A stretch of DNA of 64,000 nt from Puccinellia tenuiflora. Taxonomy: Eukaryota > Streptophyta > Magnoliopsida > Poales > Poaceae. Below the pieces are notes generated by a model. That model had not been told where the DNA came from, made no database searches, and saw nothing but the letters and a program-made list of their open reading frames with translations. Both the position numbers and the translations under genes were made by a program. Shown here piece by piece: positions 1 to 11,104 of the stretch; position 1 is the stretch's first letter, and each line of letters starts with the position of its first letter. The DNA lies in NCBI GenBank assembly GCA_012064385.1, contig QRDG01000474.1, positions 329,087-393,086 of the forward strand, given 5' to 3'.

Positions 1-649
1 AATAAGATTTATTATAGCCAATGGTGTATTCCACAAGCATCAACTTCAAATACTTTGTACTACGAGCTATATAAAAATGATAATATCTGACAAAATTTGG
101 AGATTTAAAAATATATATACTCATATCTATGCTTTCGTTATTTCTTTGTTGCTCAGAATACATAGTACTTAAATTTGATTTTTTTTCTACGTTTGTGGGA
201 TACATTATGGACACGACTACGCGAAAGCAGCTTCAATTTGGCAAATCGGTAAGCAACTGCACTGCGCAGTCCCGGCCACGCACCGTGAGCTCTCTTCTCT
301 ACAATGCATGCATGTACAAAACGTCAAAAAAGCTGATGTCATCCCGCATTAAATGCTAAATTCTAAAATTTAAAATATTTTGTAGCTCAAACCGTTTATG
401 CGATTTATGATCCGTTTTTATTTTTGGACTAGTCGCGTCGAGATCTTCGAAACTAGATCCCATGTTGATATGTTCCGATAATTTTTTTTGACCGAAAAGT
501 TACAAACCTACTAACACTTGAGTTACCAGACTGTACAATGTAAGTTACCATCCCGAGCAACAACTATTTTTTTTATTGGAAAATATATCTCACTTTTAAT
601 TGTTCATTTCGATTTGTTCGAGTTTTGAAGTTGAGTGGATAATTCATTG
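1..649. other. Unassigned AT-rich DNA
   Basis: No coding region, terminal repeat or RNA gene is recognised here. Around 360-480 the sequence has the look of repetitive intergenic DNA that runs directly into the minisatellite, so the two may belong to one unclassified element (inference). Confidence 0.4.
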
Positions 650-1885
650 CTTTAGGGTGGCTAACTTCATCAGTATAGGGTGGGTAACTACATTACTACT
701 CGGTGTGTAACTTTATCACTACTGGATGGGTAACTCCATCGGTCTAGGGTGGCTAACACCATCAGTCTAGGGTGGGTAACTACATTCGTCTAGAATGGTA
801 ACTCCATCACTATTGTGTGGTAACTCTATCAGTTTAGGGTGGGTAACATCATCACTACTTGGTGATAACTCTATCAGTCTAGGGTGGGTAACTCGTTTAG
901 TCTAGGATGGGTAACTCGTTTAGTCTAGGGTGGATGACTCTATTAGTCTAAGAGGGGTAACTCCATCACTACTAGCCGGGTAACTTCATCAGTCTAGGTT
1001 GGTAACTCCTTCAGTTTAGTTGGGTAACTTTATCAGTTTAGAGTGGATAACTATATCACTACTTGATGGTAGCTCTATTAGTTTAGGGTGGGTAACTTTA
1101 TCACTAATGAGTGGGTTGGTAACTCCATCACTACTGGGTGGGTAACTCCATCACTGCTGGATGATAACTCCATAACTACAAGGTGGTAACTCTATCAGTC
1201 TAGGATGGGTAACTCTATCACTGCTGGGTGGGTAACTTTATCTGTTTAGGGTGGGTAACTCCATCACACGGGGGCGGTAACTCTATCGGTCTAGGGTAAC
1301 TCCATCACTTTATCATTTGGGGTGGGTAACTCCATCACTACGAGGTGGTAACTCTATTATCTTAGGGTGGCTAAGTTTGTCACTACTGGATGGGTAACTT
1401 ATCAGTTTACGGTGATAACTCTATCACTTCGGGGTGGTAACTCTATCAGTCTAAGGTGGATAACTTCATCAGTTTAGGGTGGGTAACTCTATCACTACTG
1501 GGTGTGGGTAACTTCATCGATTTCGGGTGGGTAATTCTATCACTACTGGGTGGGTAACTGCATCAGTTTAGAGTGGGTAACTCCATTATTACAGGGTGAT
1601 AACTCTATTAGTCTAGGATGAGTAACTCCATCACTTTAGGATGGATAACTCTATCACTACTGGGTGGGTAACTTCATCAGTTTATGGTGGTAAATTTATT
1701 ACTGCTGGGTTGGTAACTTCATCAGTTTAGGGTGGGTACACCGTCACTATGGGATGGTAACTCTATCAGTCTACGGTGGGTAACTCTATCAGTTTAGGGT
1801 GGATAACTCTATAACTACTGGATGGTAATTACATCACTACGAGGGTCGTAACTCTATCAGTCTATGGTGGCTATATCAATTTAGC
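650..1885. repeat. Degenerate ~23-25 bp minisatellite, about 50 units
   Basis: Every 23-25 bp the core GGGTGGGTAACTCYATC recurs for about 1.2 kb. Two spacer types alternate irregularly between cores: one like AGTTTA or AGTCTA, the other like ACTACT. Units differ by point changes and small indels (for example a one-base loss giving GGTGGTAACTC), so the array is old and not recently homogenised. It ends abruptly near 1885. No ORF spans it. Unit count is estimated from length, not computed. Confidence 0.9.
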
Positions 1886-2269
1886 TAGCTTATATTTTCC
1901 CTAGTCATTTCCGATGAATTCAGAGTGACAATAAAATATGAACCTTTTCCCATGCCAATGAATTCAGAGTGAACTTGGCAATGTCAAAAAAAACTTCTCG
2001 TTACTCCCTAATATTTTACGTGGATTTCGAGGTTTTGAAAATTGAACTTCTAAATTTTGCACACTGAACTTTGGATTTGTCCTAAATGTCCAAGGCAATG
2101 GCAAGTGTGTCGGGAATGCCAGCACTGCAGTATCTCACAGCAGCGGTAACAAACAGTTCATATGATGCTTTTCTCAACTTCACAAGTTCAGCATTTGATC
2201 TTCATCATTTGAGACAATGAACTACACAGTTCATAACTGAACAACCTGTTCAACACCAACAGAAAAGGG
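1886..2269. other. Unassigned spacer
   Basis: AT-rich sequence between the minisatellite and the GC-rich island. No supported feature. Confidence 0.4.
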
Positions 2270-2960
2270 AAGGAGTTCGTCCCGTCGGTGCTGACTCCCG
2301 CGTGCCCGTCGGTGGTAAACTGCTAGCAATGGGTGACGCACGCGCGGCGGCCCTTGGGGTCGAGGCCGCTTTTCCCGGACGAGGTCCAGTCGGCACGGTG
2401 GCGTCGACCGTCGAGGTCGCTCCTCCTAGGGAGCTCGTGCTATCTTGGATGGGCGAGGCCCGCGCAACAGGCCTCAAACCAGGAGGTCCTCCCGTCGGGC
2501 GGCGCCGCGGGGGTGTGGGAGTACGGCGGCAGTCCTCCAGTCGGGCGGCGCCACGGGAGTATGGGAGCATGGCGGGGGCGGCCCTCCAGTCAGGCGCGCG
2601 GCGGAGGTCGGGGCGCTCCCGGGCGGCGCAGGGCGGAGATCGGGACCCTCTCGAGGAGGCGTGGGGCAGAGGTCGGGGCCCTCTCGGGCGGCGCAGGGCA
2701 GAGGCCGCAGACGGCGTCGTGCAGTGGTCACCGGGAGGCGGCGGCGGCGCGCGGTGGTAGCGGGGAGGCGCGTGGGGATGCGTCCTCGATCCGGGAGGCG
2801 GCGGCGCCCGGTTAGCTGGGAGGCGCACGGGACGGCGGCCTCGAGGCGGGCACGGAGGTGGGGAGAGCGCCGCCGCGACGGGAGGTGGTTGGGAAATTGG
2901 GGGAGGGAACCGGGAAGGGTGGGGTGCGGTACGTGTAGGTGGGGTTTTTTTTTGTTACAA
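2270..2960. other. GC-rich island with imperfect internal repeats
   Basis: Very GC-rich block between AT-rich flanks. It holds imperfect repeats: a ~60-bp unit with TCGGGCGGCGCC (about 2490-2590) and a unit with GGTCGGGGCCCTCTCGGG (about 2605-2705). Long reading frames exist in several frames on both strands, but all are Arg/Pro/Gly/Ala-rich and overlap one another, as expected from GC content alone, so I call no protein. Just downstream (about 2960-3000) is a CGACCGTCCG motif block like those seen near grass promoters. It could be a promoter/5' exon island or part of a transposon; neither is demonstrated. Confidence 0.4.
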
Positions 2961-3399
2961 TCTCGACCGTCCGTCGACGATCGGACGGCTGACAAAGCGC
3001 GTCGCGATTTGACAGCCAGAAGTTGCTTCCGATTAGATTTATCGTACATTATTGGCTACATTCAAGATTTTTTTTAAGTCATTTTTTTTCAAATTTTTTT
3101 AAACTAACAGGATTATTGGAGCTTAAGAGTACGAAATCTCTACTCCATATAAGGTTGATTTTGTCCGAGCTGTGTGTAGTATTGCAGGCGTAATGCGGTT
3201 CGCTTCTCCATGGAAATTTATTCTCTGCCAAGGTGATGGTGGTGTGTTGACGTGTGAGTGTACCAGCACCGCGCAAATAGTTTGGTGATGTAGCTTTTTG
3301 TCACTTTGATTTGACAGGTGTTTCTCTATAGGTGGAAACATCCAACAGCAATTTGTATTTGGCCATTGATCGCTGCTCCACTGATGTCTTTTTTTTTCT
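2961..3399. other. Unassigned spacer
   Basis: AT-rich sequence between the GC-rich island and the first MITE. Nothing supported. Confidence 0.35.
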
Positions 3400-3401
3400 T
3401 A

Positions 3402-4061
3402 CTCCCTCTTTTTTAAAGTCTGTTGGGTATTTTTTTAATCAAAATGAAGCTTTGTAGTCTGACAAATTATATAGACAAAATTGTAACAACTACAGTATAA
3501 AATAAATATTTTTAGAACCATCATGAGATTTATATTCATATACTGTATGTATTGGGTATTATAGGAGAGCATCGTTCTAACTCCCGAGCTTATCTGCTTC
3601 TGACTATTTTTGAAATTTAAATAATAGAAAAAATCTTCAAAAAATCTGAAAAAAAGGAGCAACAAATATATGCTAGTGTTCTAGCTATGTGCAAAGTTTC
3701 GTGGTGAAATAATATGTGTGGTGCTATGTGTAAAAAAACAAAATCAGTACTAATTTTGCGAAATGGTTGTTGCCGCAAATGAGCACTGATTTTGTTATGT
3801 TCGCATAGAGCATCACAAGTGTCACTTCACCATGAAACTTTATACATACTTAGAAAATTAGTATATGTTTGTTGTCTTTTTTCATATTTCGAATTGTTAT
3901 TGTATTTAAAAAAACGAAAACAGGCAAGAGCAGGTGAGCTCAGAAGTTAAAGGGGATTTTCGGTATTGTAGATGTTGAATTTTTCTATATACTTGGTCAA
4001 GCTTTACAAATTTTTAACTTCAATAAAAAATTATAGGAAACATAATTTGGAAAGGAGGGTG
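3402..4061 (+). mobile_element. Stowaway-type MITE, interrupted by another MITE
   Basis: The left end CTCCCTCTTTTTT follows a TA (3400-3401). The right end reads AAAGGAGGGTG followed by TA (4062-4063), matching the TA target and CTCCCTCC-like inverted termini of Tc1/mariner Stowaway MITEs. The right arm (about 3965-4061) has the usual Stowaway wording, with TTGTAGATGTTGA, then CTTGGTCAAG, then a CTTT-rich terminus. About 400 bp in the middle belongs to a different element (3564-3961). Without it the Stowaway is about 253 bp. Confidence 0.75.
3564..3961. mobile_element. Mutator-like MITE nested in the Stowaway
   Basis: The element is flanked by 9-bp direct repeats, GGTATTATA (3555-3563) and GGTATTGTA (3962-3970), matching at 8 of 9 positions. 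A 9-bp TSD is the Mutator hallmark. The ends are inverted and related: the left has CTAACTCCCGAGCTTATCTG, and the reverse complement of the right has TTAACTTCTGAGCTCACCTG. There is no coding capacity. Removing it restores a continuous Stowaway arm, which supports the boundaries. Confidence 0.7.
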
Positions 4062-4098
4062 TATTTATTTTTACTATGGACGATGGGAGAAGCTGATA

Positions 4099-4306
4099 TT
4101 CCCTCCGTCCTAGTTTATAGGACTCATTAGCCAAATATCTTGGCCCAAGGTGATTTTTTATTGGGGCTCAAATCTTCCATGCATTGGTGGAGAGAGTAAA
4201 CCATCCACTAATTGAAGGGGAATTAATGCAAATGGGTCTTAGAGGTGGGGGGATTTTGGGACTGCATGGTTTTGGAGATGGGTCTTATAATCTAGGACAG
4301 AGAGAG
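4099..4306. mobile_element. Stowaway-type MITE
   Basis: The left terminus TTCCCTCCGTCCTAG follows TA (4097-4098). The right terminus CTAGGACAGAGAGAG precedes TA (4307-4308). Reverse-complementing the right end gives CTCTCTCTGTCCTAG, a good inverted partner, and the similarity extends inward (TTTATAGGACTCATT against ATTATAAGACCCAT). At about 208 bp with a TA target it is a typical Stowaway. It has no coding capacity. Confidence 0.85.
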
Positions 4307-4310
4307 TATA

Positions 4311-5055
4311 CAAGTCGGTGAAGCCAACCACTAAAATGTAGTGGGCATGTCTTCTTCTTGTTAGTTGTGCATCAAATCTCTGTCCCTGTGTCGAACGAGG
4401 CCCCTGCCACTACTATGCCCATTTTTTCTCAAGAAGTCACATCAGTAGAAGAGAGGGAGCGAGTGCAGATACGCGATGCTTCTTCATCCGCCAAAAAAGA
4501 TTTAAAATGACCTTGTCCATTACTAAATGCTAAATCCAAAAAATAAAGATGATTTATCTTAAGAACTATTATATCTGATTAGTGGCTCTCTTCACCGTTG
4601 AGTTTGTCTTGACTGGGGATTTAAAAGCAGATCTTTGTTGTTGTACTCGAACAACGAGAGTTTATGGGGGTGTCCCAAGCAACATGGCCGTAGAGCAGGG
4701 GTCATCTCCGAGTTTTTGGACGAGGGTGTCATGCCTGTCTTTGACGGGGAGGCCATGGAAAAGTCAAGGGCGTGTTTGGTTGCTCAGGCATTTTTCGGCA
4801 TTCCCGTCTCCATGGCCCTGGCGGGCCTGGCCCTGAAAAAACGTGGCCTGAGCCATGTTGTGCAACCCGTTTGGCTACCAACAATTTTCTGGCCAGGCCC
4901 GTTTGGCTGGGTGCAAATTTTTTAGGCCACGCTGTTTGGTGGCTGTTTTAGTTTCACAGCTGCAAATGCATGGTGTTTGGTTGCTAAGCCAAGCCACTTC
5001 CACTCACCACTTCTCACTAGTGGTGACATTATCACCACGATTGTTCATGTGTTCA
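4311..5055. other. Unassigned; possible MITE remnant
   Basis: No convincing gene. From about 4767 to 4990 there are repeated GTTTGG words (CGTGTTTGGTTGC, GCTGTTTGGTGGC) like the termini of some grass hAT-type MITEs, and GCTGTTTGGTGGC recurs at about 23345. I could not define matched inverted ends or a TSD, so no element is called. Confidence 0.3.
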
Positions 5056-5168
5056 ACTAGCTACTAGCAAATGGTAGTTCGTCAGGACATAAAGTTCACC
5101 TAGCTACTAGCAAATGGTAGTTCATCACAACATCACAGTTTAACTATATACTAGCAAATGGTAGTTCA
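5056..5168 (+). repeat. Three ~43-bp tandem units
   Basis: CTAGCAAATGGTAGTTC recurs three times, ending near 5080, 5123 and 5167, with different spacers. It is a short imperfect tandem repeat with no coding meaning. Confidence 0.8.
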
Positions 5169-5198
5169 TGCGGGGAGTGGCCGAAAGGTGGAAAACTC

Positions 5199-5270
5199 CT
5201 TCTTCCTCCTTCTCTTCTTCTTCTTCTTCTTCTTCTTCTTCTTCTTCTTCTTGTGCTTCTTCTTCTTCTG
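5199..5270 (+). repeat. (CTT)n microsatellite
   Basis: A run of CTT/TTC triplets, perfect for about 40 bp (5213-5253) and imperfect on both sides. The Phe-rich reading frame across it is an artefact of the repeat. Confidence 0.95.
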
Positions 5271-5332
5271 GTACTGCTCCATCTTCTTTCTTCAGATCTT
5301 GGTGTCACGTCTCGCGACCCACATTGCGTCAG

Positions 5333-6932
5333 TGATACGTCTCAAATGTATCTATAATTTTTTAGTGATCCATGCTAGTTTTGTGATATTGTCACATGTT
5401 TTTACTGTCATTTATATCATTTTTATGTATTTTGTCGAACTAACCTATTGACAACATGCCCAGTGCCAGTTCCCTGTTTTTGTTGTTTTTGTATTTTAGA
5501 AAATTTACTTCTAGAAATATTCTCGGAATTGGACGAAAATTTACGGAGATTTTTTATGCGGCGGAAGACACCTATGGACCAAATGGCAGCCTGGGGGGCC
5601 ACCCACAGGGCAGGGGCGGCCTGCTGCCGTAGCCCCACCTGGACCCGCGGGTGGGACCCGCCCCTGCTCCTGGGGCGTCCCCTCGGCCCCCTCCGACGCC
5701 TATAAAATCCCTTTTAACCTAAAAACGTGAGGGCGGCCATTATTTTCCAGAAACTCGACCCCGACGCGCCGTCACCGAAAACCCTAGTTCGGGGTCCAAT
5801 CTGAAGCTGATCTCGGCACTCTGCCGGAGGGGAGATCGATCTCGGAGGGCTCTTCATCGTCATGCCTTCCTCCGGGATGATTTGTGAGTAGTCTCACCTT
5901 GGACTACGGGTCCATGGCAGTAGCTAGTTGGTAGTCTCTCTCTCTCTTGTGCTTCATGTCTTATGATCTTGTGAGCTGCCTAACATGATCAAGATCGATT
6001 ATTGTAATGCTATGTGATGTGTTTGCTGGGATCCGATGGATTATGAAGTTATGTTCAGATTGTGCATGATTCTTATATGAGTAATTTATGTTCTTGCATT
6101 CTCTCCGATGTGCGTAGTTACTTTGGCCAAGTGATTGTGTGTATCTCCAAGAGAGGGTATTTATGCTAGATAGTGGGTTCATGCCCCCTTTTGTTCCTGG
6201 GCACGAGTGACAGAAACGTCTAAGGGCGAGGGTGTGATGTTGCTACTAAGGGTAAAACAATGGTGTTAATGTCTCTTTTGATACTAGTATTGCTTACTTC
6301 ATGCACTTTACTTAATGTAATTGTCTGTTGCTTGCAACTTAATACCGTTGGGTGATAGGCTGGATAGCGATCCCACGGTGGACTTTTTAGACAAAAACGC
6401 AGTTGGACTCAGCGGTCTTTGTTCTTTGTCGTGATGCCTCCATAAATATTATCATGTCCTTTTTGTCATAGCTAAATTGGGTTTGTGTCATGATCTTGTC
6501 AATTGCCTAGCTGTAATTCGTTCACCCATCACATGCATATTTTATTTACTTGAGAGACTCCACTAGTGAACCCATGGCCCCCGGTCCATCCTTTTACATT
6601 GTTTACAACCTCATTTACTTGCTTTTAATCATCATTACTCCTCTGCTCACTTTTCATATTTTATCTATTTCATCATACAATTAACCGCTTTGTTTTCTGC
6701 GAGACCAGAAAGATTGACAACCTTTCCGCCGTTGGGGGCAAAGTATTTTGGTTGAGTGTGTGCAGGTCCACGTCTATTGAAGGTCAAGCGCCAGAGATCT
6801 TCAACATTCACCTCGTTGTTGATTTCAAAGTCCTACTGGTTCGATAAACCTCGGTTTGTTAAACGAGGGAAAACTGCTACTAGCTACAATTCCGCCTTCG
6901 CTTGGGGCACCACCCAACTTATCAATATCTTC
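5333..6932 (+). mobile_element. Athila-type Gypsy LTR, plus strand, 3' tip missing
   Basis: It begins TGATACGTCTCAAATG and matches, base for base over long stretches, the LTRs at 11105-13288, 16283-17660, 21546-23142 and 35101-36609. The shared core has a GC-rich stretch and then TATAAAA at about 5701. Similarity runs to ACCCAACTTATCAATATCT at about 6932, about ten bases short of the expected CA-terminal end. The preceding 5 bp is GTCAG and no matching right-hand TSD is found. It is inverted relative to element B, so it is not B's second LTR. I read it as a truncated LTR from a separate insertion. Confidence 0.8.
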
Positions 6933-7360
6933 GCAGAGGGAAGCAGGGATTAGTCATGTGCTAGATCTTTTTGGTTTTTAAAATAGAAGTAAAATGATTT
7001 TGAGGTATACATGCTTTCATCAACGACTTCACAACAAAGAAACTATCTAGTCCCTCATGACAAGCAAGGTTTTTAGACTTGTGAGAGCAGCTGGTTCTTA
7101 GAAGAGTGAGTACGCTCTTCTTTTTCCTTGGTTTCACCACTGTCCAATGTTTGGGCTGATTTCTCAGATTTGCATTGCGCGGAGGAGAATTGTGAGTTAT
7201 ATTTATATTTTTGCTTAAGCTGCTCTCGGGTTGATTCAAGTGAAGATGTAATCCATCAACACCGGGTAAAAGGGGGGAAATGACCTCGCTTGTCACAAGT
7301 TATATCTAGCTCTCTACTGCTCCCTCATGAGCTTAAAAACATAGGCACAAAGAAGAAGTA
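6933..7360. other. Unassigned junction between two Athila-type pieces
   Basis: Lies between the truncated plus-strand LTR and the recognisable internal part of element B. No similarity to the LTRs or to the internal part of element C was noticed, and no coding region is supported. It may hold the breakpoint that removed B's 3' LTR. Confidence 0.35.
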
Positions 7361-8259
7361 TTTTGAATTTTTTTTAAAGGTAGCACATGACAAATTTACT
7401 TGGAATGGTAGGAAATACCATGCATAGGTAGATATGGTGGACTCAGCTAGCAAGAAAGTTTGGCTTTGGGGATTGGATGCACGAGTGAACCATACACTCA
7501 GTACAAATTTTTAGGCTTAGCAAAAAAAAAGGTATTTGAAGCAAACATCTATCAATAACCGGTAACAGAACAACATAAGACATTTACCGGTCATAACCAT
7601 AAAAACTCTACACCGTCTCCCTTGTTGACCAAACAATTCTTTTGATGGAAAGATTAGCACTATGAATTAATAACTGTGAAAAAACACACAATTTCAAGCT
7701 TTCAACCATATTTCTTTACTAATAAATTCCACTCAAATAACCAGCAAGTTTAAGCATTCAACTTAACATCTCAAAACAATTGAGAAGCATCAAGTATCCA
7801 CACCATGATCTACAAAACTATGCAGGCTTTTCATTTTATTCTATCATCACACAAATAGCATTTTGTCGCATTGACAATTTAAGCGATTTTTCAACAACAA
7901 CTCTCCAACAAGTATAAGTGAAGAACAAGAGAGTTTAACTTAACAACTAGCAGCTCTAAACAAGATAAAATCTAAAAGCGAGATTTTACAAGAAAACAGA
8001 CAGTAGCTAAGAATACTCAAAAAAATATAAGCGAAACAAATGAGTATTCAAACGAAAAAGCGGAGCGTGTCTCTCTCCCACACAAATAAAGCTAGGATCC
8101 AACAAAGATATGACTAGCAAACAAAATAACAAAACTGAAAGTAAAAAGACGCTCCAAGCTAGCACATAATATGTAAAGTGATAAAAACGAAGTTCAACGA
8201 AGACGACCTTACGATAGTCGATGAAGATGAGGGGATGCCTTGGTCATCCCCAAGTTTTG

Positions 8260-8330
8260 ACTCTTGATAGTTCTTGATATTCAGAGGGGTGCCATGGGGG
8301 CATCCCCAAGCTTGAGCTTTGATCCATCCT
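8260..8330 (-). repeat. Polypurine-tract-like motifs in element B
   Basis: On the minus strand this stretch has purine-rich words of the form AGCTTGGGGATG, like the tract next to the 3' LTR of element C (17661-17674). Element C has matching internal copies at about 19802-19880. They sit well inside the internal region, so they could be extra priming tracts or simple duplications of the tract. Confidence 0.5.
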
Positions 8331-9033
8331 CGATTTCTTCATATTCCTCTTCTTTGGAACTTAAAAACTCACTTCACACAAAACTTCTCATAATTTGATT
8401 AGAGGGTTAGTGCTCATAAATTAAAATGCACATGTGTTCAAGCTTGAAAAATTGCAAACCAACTTCATTAGAAATTAGCTACTTTTTACTAAGCCTCAAT
8501 GTGGCACTCTACCCCTATAGTATCACATATGACGATGGTAAAGAGACAAATGCAAAATAAAAGCTGAATCTGTCAAAATCAGAACAGTCTGTAAAGATCG
8601 AATTTTTCGAGGCACTTATGCAGCTCAAATAAAAAAACTTAAAACTAACGAAAGATAGATAAAAGCATCAGGATTGCTGTAAACAATTATCAGAAAAAGA
8701 TAAAATTCTGGCGATTTTAGGATTTTTGTGCAATAGGCGTACAGAATCTGTTTTTGGACAGCAACACAATACCTCGCACTTTCAATGCATTAGAGGCTAA
8801 ACTTGGCACAAAAAACCAAAAGAAAAAGATACAATGAAGTTTCTACAGAGGTAATAACTTCATGACTCAAGAAAATCAAAAGCACTGAAAATAAAAGATG
8901 GGTTGCCTCCCAACAAGCGCTTTTCTTTAACGCCTTTTAGCTAGGCGCAATGCCAAATATCAAGTTTTTTCGGAAGCCTTTGCAACATCAAGAGCATAGC
9001 TTGACCTTATGATTGATTCAAAAGAAAACTTCT

Positions 9034-10911
9034 TTACCTTTCTAAGGAAGTGTTCCATCCCTTTTTAAGGGGGAACTGAAACCTTATATTTCTCTCTTTC
9101 ATATCAATAATAGCACCAACAGTTCTCAAAAACGGTCTTCCCAAAATAATAGGACAAGAAGTATTGCACTCAATATCCATAACAATAAAATAAACGGGAA
9201 CATAATTATCATTAACAACAATAAGGACATCATCAACTCTACCCAAAGGTTTATTTTTAGAAGAATCAGCAAGATGACATTTAAATAGCACTCTTCCAAA
9301 GGATTTAAATCAAGCATATTATAAAAACTTTTAGGCATAACAGAAACACTTGCACCAAGATCACATAAAGCATTGCAATCAAAGTCATTTATTTTCATAT
9401 TAATAGTGGGTTCCCAACCATCTTCTAACTTCCTAGGGATAGAGGTTTCAAGCTTTAGTTTTTCTTCCCTAGCCTTGATAAGAGCATCGGTAATGTGTTT
9501 GGTAAACGCAAGATTTATTTTACTAGCATCCGGTGTCTTAGCAAGTTTTTGCAGGAACTTAATGACTTCAGTAAGATTGCAATTATCAAGATCAATTTCA
9601 TAATCTTTAAATAAACTAGGAGGATCCTCTTTAGTGGTTTGGATAGTGTAAATTTTAACAGTTTTCCTATTCATTTCAGCAATTCTAGCTTCTTCAGCCT
9701 CTCTAGCCCACCTAGCTTTCAAGAGAGCCATCATCCTTTCGTTTTCATTAATTTGAAGAGAGATAGCATTTAAAGATTCAGTATGTTTTTCTTGATTTGT
9801 AGTGGTTATAATTTTCAAAATTTCAACATCATGAGCAAGAACGTCTAATTTAGAGACTAGACTATCCAGTTTTTCCAACTTCTCTTCAACAGTTTTGTTA
9901 AAAGCTTTTTGCAAAGTGATAAATTCCTTTAAAACATTTTCAAGATCAGAGGACACATTCTTATTAGGATTATATGAATTACCATAGGAATTACCATAAA
10001 AGTTGCCATTATTGGGAGGATAAGGCTTATAGTTGTTACCACCAAAATTATTTCGATAAGCATTATTGTTGAAGTTGTTTCTATTAAAAAATTAACATCA
10101 ACTTGATCCTTTTCTTGGGAAATTAATGAAGCAAGTGGAACATTATTAGGATCAATATTGGACTGATTGGTAGCAAGCATAGACATAATCATATCAACCT
10201 TATCACTCAAAGAGGAGATTTCCTCAACAGAATTTACCTTCTTATCACTTGGAGCTCGTTCGGTGTGCCATTGTGAATAATTTGTCATCATCTCATCCAA
10301 GAGTTTAGTTGCTGCACATACTGTTGTGGACATGAAGGTGCCTCCCGCGGCTGAGTCCAAAAGGTTCCTTGAAGAAAAATTCAAACCTGCATAAAAAGTT
10401 TGGATAATCATCCACATAGTTAATCCATGCGTGGGACAATTCTTAACCATAGATTTCATTCTCTCCCAAGCTTGAGAAATATGTTCATTATCAAATTGTC
10501 TAAAGTTCATAATGTTACTCCTTAGTTGTATGATTTTAGCGGGTGGATAATATTTTCCAATAAAAACATCTTTGCATTTAATCCAAGAATCAATGCTATT
10601 TTTAGGCAACGGCAATAACCATTCTTTTGCTCTCCCTCTCAAAGAGAAAGGGAAAAGTTTCAGTTTTATGATGTCACTTTATACCTCTTTATACTTTTTA
10701 ATATCACATAACTCAACAAAGTTAATTAAATGAGAGGCAGCATCATCAGTACTAGCACCAGAAAATTGCTCTTTCATAACAAGATTTAGCAAGGCAGGCT
10801 TAATTTCATAAAATTCTGCTTTAGTAGCGGGCGAAGCAATTGGAGAACATATGAAATCATTGTTATTAGTGCTAGTAAAGTCACACAACTTGGTGTTTTC
10901 AGTAGAAGACA
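9034..10911 (-). pseudogene. Degraded gag-pro of element B
   Basis: Gag would form the particle and the aspartic protease would process it. The likely start is the ATG at 10909-10911 (MSSTENTK). A retrotransposon gag domain is recognisable (RGRAKEWLLPLP, then WERMKSMVKNCPTHGL), followed by an Asn-rich linker, a coiled-coil-like Glu/Lys-rich segment and a retropepsin-like motif, NALCDLGASVSVMP, with the catalytic Asp in DLG. A second protease block, CPIILGRPFLRTVGA, lies downstream. Damage: a stop at about 10679-10681, a frameshift near 10088 in an A-run, and a frameshift near 9280. The reading resumes in another frame after each, so this is a pseudogene. No pol domain follows the protease. 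Confidence 0.8.
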
Positions 10912-11076
10912 TAACGATAAGATAAAATAACAAGACAGGAATAAAGACTACACTAATTTTTTTGGGTTTTAAAATTTTGAAACAGGAAAATAAACTAAAC
11001 GAGATATAAAGCAAGCAAGACAAAAACAAAGTAAAAAGATTGAGAGTATGAGACTCCTCTTTCTGTAGCTCCAAAG

Positions 11077-11094
11077 TCCCCGGCAACGGCGCCA
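11077..11094 (-). promoter_or_regulatory. Primer-binding site, tRNA-Asp type (element B)
   Basis: On the minus strand this reads TGGCGCCGTTGCCGGGGA, the exact complement of the 3' 18 nt of plant tRNA-Asp including CCA, as known for Athila elements. It lies about 10 bases inside the 5' LTR, which fixes element polarity and LTR boundary. Confidence 0.9.
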
Positions 11095-11104
11095 GAAAAC
11101 TGCT

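Noticed and set aside
650..1885. CRISPR-like array
   Set aside because: Repeats and spacers are both degenerate and short, in a plant context; it is a minisatellite.
2250..3077. Long overlapping reading frames on both strands in the GC-rich island
   Set aside because: Arg/Pro/Gly/Ala-rich in every frame and mutually overlapping; explained by GC content and internal repeats, with no family motif.
4767..4990. hAT-type MITE
   Set aside because: GTTTGG words are suggestive, but no matching inverted termini or TSD could be found.
5158..5451. 97-codon Phe-rich frame
   Set aside because: Translation of the CTT microsatellite running into an LTR.
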